This document shows, one piece after another, positions 47,285 through 64,000 of a DNA stretch of 64,000 bases; the stretch's first letter is position 1, and the number at the start of each line of letters is the position of its first letter. The DNA comes from Zeus faber (taxonomy: Eukaryota; Chordata; Actinopteri; Zeiformes; Zeidae): positions 8,722,155-8,786,154 of the forward strand of contig OY482862.1 of NCBI GenBank assembly GCA_960531495.1, given 5' to 3'. The notes under the pieces are model-generated. The model did no database searches, had not been told where the DNA came from, and worked only from the letters and a program-made list of their open reading frames with translations. The position numbers and the translations under genes are program-made.

Positions 47285-48060
47285 GCAGGGGTGTCAAACT
47301 CATTTTCAGCCCGGGCCACATCAGCATTATGGTTGCCCTCAAAGGGCCGGTCGTATTTGTAACACTGTATAAATGTAACTACTCATTAGTCAGTCTCTGC
47401 ATTTGATTATTATTTATTAAAATATTGTACATGCATTTACATAAATGTAAAATGATATGTAAGCACATTGCACTGTGTTATAACATAAAACCCTTTAATT
47501 TATCAGGTTAAAAAACCCACATTACTCCATCAATCAAAGATCACATTTTTCAAGTGAATAACAAAGACAAATATCAAACACAAGTTATTACATCAACTTT
47601 TTTCTAAACTTTTTTGTCACAGAGAGGGGCTGAACTTTGGTACAACAAATAATTGTGGGGCTGCTAAGAACATGTGTGAGAGATGTAATTAACTCAAAAT
47701 AGGATTGTCTCAGTCCAAGCTATATCGGTCAAGTTCTGGGTGAAGTTGATGAGGTGATGCACAAATTGCAGGTGCACCATTGGTAGTTAGCTCCACCAAC
47801 TTTTCCCAGGGTCATTTAGTTTTACTTATGGACCTCTCCACCGCATCAAAAATGTCCCTCCCCGTTGTCGTCCCATGCGTGGCAGCTACATCCAAGAGCT
47901 CCTCACTGACAGTGAAGTCTGCCTTCATGCCTCTTATAAAATTGGATAGATGCGCTGTATCCAGGTTGTCTGTGCTTTCATCAACAGCTAATGAAAAAGC
48001 CAGGTAACTGCATGTCTCTTTGGCCGGCTGTGTTATCAGATTGCCTGCTTGCACAACTTA
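47285..48060 (-). mobile_element. hAT (Charlie-like) transposon remnant, GTF2IRD2-type transposase fragment
   Basis: Reverse-strand frame 48054-47812 encodes [40 protein letters not shown] and [16 protein letters not shown], nearly identical to the copy at 21030-21240. The end is gcaggggtgtcaaactcatt at 47287, the usual hAT terminus. Only the middle and the 3' end are present. It resembles host proteins derived from such transposases but is a transposon fragment here. Confidence 0.8.
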
Positions 48061-48917
48061 AAGTATATAGTTTGGGTTTGAAAGCAATTAAACAATGCTA
48101 TCACAAGTCATTTTTAAATGTTCTTAGAGATCTTAGTTTCTTTAAATCTTTGAGAATACTATAATCAAATGGCTAAGAACCGCCTTTGAAAGAAAACATT
48201 AACATAGCTATTGGAAAAATTTGTCAAAACTACAGTAGCACTCAGTAGTGTACTCTTAGTACAGTATAATCATTACTGCTCCCAATCAATTTATATACAT
48301 ACATTTTTATGTCTGACAGATGCTGTAGTTATTGTTTTTTATAAAATATAAAAATTGCCTTTTGTTCGTAGAAATATGTTTATGTATTTTCATAAAAGAC
48401 TGTTGCACCACAATTTTATTCCAATCGAATTCCCCTGTAAATTATATTTATTATACAAGTTCATTAGACCATCCTAACTTTCTCCAAGATGTGACAACAG
48501 ATGTGGAAACATAAATCTAATTTCACTTCATCCATCAGTCTTGAGACGGAGATCATCAATCACCTAACCATAATAATCTGCGCTTGCTGGCTATTCAGCG
48601 GCACTTCTCAATAGCAAATGTCAGGGCAATGTTGTAAAGAAAATTTATGTCCACATCTTATGAATATTAATCGGTGTATCTAAGATTGAATTTGAACAGG
48701 ACGTTTTTGTGAACATTTACTTGACTGATATAAACCTTTAGTGTGATCTTTATGGATTAGGAGGGGACGATCAAAAAATCTTCATGGAAGGATCCTCATT
48801 GATCCTCCTCTTTCTTCCTCAACCATTGCGGTTTAACACCATCTTCCTTTGGCATATTGAAGATGTGAATGTGTGTTTAATGTCTACTTTAAGTACTGAT
48901 GCACTTCATGGCCCCCA
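48061..48917. other. Intergenic stretch between slc15a2 and hspbap1
   Basis: AT-rich DNA without recognised genes or element ends. It may contain old unannotated repeats. Confidence 0.4.
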
Positions 48918-48923
48918 TTTATT
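48918..48923 (-). terminator. hspbap1: hspbap1 polyadenylation signal
   Basis: AATAAA on the reverse strand lies 83 bp beyond the stop codon at 49006-49008. It is the first canonical signal downstream and implies a short 3' UTR of about 100 bases. Confidence 0.7.
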
Positions 48924-49005
48924 ATACGCGCTGATGACAATGACTTTCATTTGAATTGACCAATAACAGCACAATCCACATGTCCGTATATATTCATAAA
49001 TGGTA

Positions 49006-63070
<14,065 letters not shown>

Positions 63071-63804
63071 GACTTTAAGAACGTACAGGGAGAGAGGTCG
63101 TTGTCAAAATTGGGCTTTGGATACCGGTCAGTTCATGAGCAACTACTACTGTGCCATAACCAGCCACTACTAAACAACCCTTTACTTGTTTTATGACTGC
63201 CCACTGCAATTCAAGCTCCATTTTCTTTTCTTTGGAGTGGATACAGGCAAAAAACACAACATTTGACAGAAGTAACGTCGGCCCGAACGCCTACATGACA
63301 CATTCTAACAAGGAACAGTCCAATAAATGTGCCGTTATTGGCGCCGAAAAAAAAAGTGTTTTGCTCACTGCCACACTAACGATTTGAGGTTATTAAAATA
63401 CGAGGGAAACACGATTCGCGGAACTTTTCTCACCTATCACGACACGTGCAACCGAGTGCGCTCGGCGACAACGGAAGTAAACAAAGATCACGTGATCGTC
63501 CATAGCGTCTGTTTACGACGAAACCGCCGCCATTCTGGGTCCGTGACAGCGGCGAAAACCCAGCTTCAGCGAACGTAGAGTTCGGTCCAAAATGGCGGGC
63601 GGACCAGCCGCAGTTTCCAGAAATCGTCAACGACTTCCGCCTTGACATGCGCAGTGAAGTTCAGTCGATTGTAAAATGACAACGAGTTGTTGTTGTTTCC
63701 GAGGGTGACTGTGAAAGTAACGTTCTCGTTCCCCGTTGGTGTCACCGTGAAAGCCGATATATACTTGTTTTTTTTTTTTTAAATCGGGCTGAGATCGCGC
63801 AGCG
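63071..63804. promoter_or_regulatory. Shared upstream region of hspbap1 (-) and slc49a4 (+)
   Basis: The two start codons are 734 bp apart and point away from each other. The half next to slc49a4 (63410-63800) is CpG-rich and has no obvious strong TATA box. Motifs visible: two ETS-type sites (cggaagt 63472-63478, acttccg 63632-63638); two YY1-like motifs in opposite orientation (ccgccgccattct 63524-63536, ccaaaatggcgggc 63588-63600); an NRF1-like catgcgcag (63646-63654); and E-boxes at 63443-63448 and 63489-63494. This set is typical of bidirectional housekeeping promoters. Transcription starts cannot be placed from sequence alone. Confidence 0.65.
63486..63497. promoter_or_regulatory. Palindromic E-box resembling a CLEAR element
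   Basis: gatcacgtgatc contains TCACGTGA, the core of the CLEAR motif (GTCACGTGAC) bound by TFEB/TFE3 in lysosomal gene promoters. The outer bases differ from the consensus (A/T in place of G/C), so binding is an inference. It lies 308 bp before the slc49a4 start codon. Confidence 0.45.
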
Positions 63805-64000
63805 ATGGGTTCCCGATCGAGCACCGAAGCCGAACGGGAGCCGCTCGTGGTACCGTCCAACCCGGAGACGAACAGCGTGCCGGTGTACAGCCGGGTGTAC
63901 GGCAGGAGGTGGCTGGTCCTGACCCTCTTCTCCCTGCTGGCCTTTATGCAGGGCGCGGTGTGGAACTTCTGGGGTCCGATCCAGAACTCCGCCGTGCGGG
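63805..64000 (+). CDS. slc49a4: Solute carrier family 49 member 4 (DIRC2), first exon, cut by window end
   Basis: SLC49A4/DIRC2 is a 12-helix major-facilitator protein of the lysosomal membrane (human literature links it to vitamin B6 export). The first 65 codons are visible. [19 protein letters not shown] is a short cytosolic tail; next come [18 protein letters not shown] (start of helix 1), then [16 protein letters not shown]. The human protein starts MGSRWSSEEERQPLL and has the same [10 protein letters not shown] and WGPIQNSA blocks. The tail has EREPLV where the human protein has the acidic dileucine sorting signal. No donor site is reached before 64000, so the exon continues. The ATG at 63805 is the first one matching the conserved MGSR start. 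Confidence 0.93.
   Translation, partial: MGSRSSTEAEREPLVVPSNPETNSVPVYSRVYGRRWLVLTLFSLLAFMQGAVWNFWGPIQNSAVR

Noticed and set aside
47812..48054. Host gene related to GTF2IRD2
   Set aside because: Only a short transposase fragment next to an hAT terminus, with a second broken copy at 20562-21300. It is a transposon remnant.

Overview
This is a teleost fish genomic window. It holds intron-split vertebrate genes with consensus GT..AG junctions, plus fish-type transposons: V-SINE-like SINEs, L2/Rex1-type, RTE and L1 LINEs, Tc1/mariner and hAT DNA elements, a retroviral element and long CA microsatellites. The species cannot be named from the sequence. Gene order is slc15a2 (+), then hspbap1 (-), then slc49a4 (+, cut off by the window end). 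The first pair is tail to tail and the second is head to head.

Layout. 1-3937 is slc15a2 upstream or first-intron DNA carrying an L2-type LINE copy that contains a truncated solo LTR. 3938-45543 holds 21 coding exons of slc15a2, the proton-coupled oligopeptide transporter PepT2. They join in phase to 700 codons plus a stop. The first coding exon (N-terminus) was not found. 45544-49005 is intergenic and built from three LTR-like pieces and an hAT remnant. 49006-63070 holds seven exons of hspbap1, a JmjC-fold protein of 454 codons, with a Tc1 element, a mariner element, a SINE and three CA tracts in its introns. 63071-63804 is the shared upstream region of hspbap1 and slc49a4. 63805-64000 is the start of slc49a4 (DIRC2), a lysosomal major-facilitator protein.

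The main structural feature is slc15a2 intron 17202-42120 (24.9 kb). Both ends of one mariner element lie at its edges (17255-17468 and 42021-42060), leaving only about 113 bp of apparently original intron outside them. Between the ends are a ZBED5-type hAT, an LTR fragment with a GTF2IRD2-type hAT, an RTE LINE holding an L2-type LINE, and an L1 holding both a 3.4-kb L2-type LINE and a 6.7-kb endogenous retroviral element. Target duplications support the RTE, L2 and retroviral insertions. The intron also carries a 48-base inverted copy (46 of 48 identical) of the intron/exon junction of a downstream slc15a2 exon.

The three host genes have no evident joint pathway: one is a plasma-membrane peptide transporter, one a 2-oxoglutarate-oxygenase-fold protein and one a lysosomal transporter. 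Their adjacency looks like conserved vertebrate synteny. I see no undescribed multi-gene system. The unusual points are the transposon nest, the inverted splice-site copy, a nonsense codon shared by two L2-type LINE copies, and an LTR that supplies the first AATAAA downstream of slc15a2.
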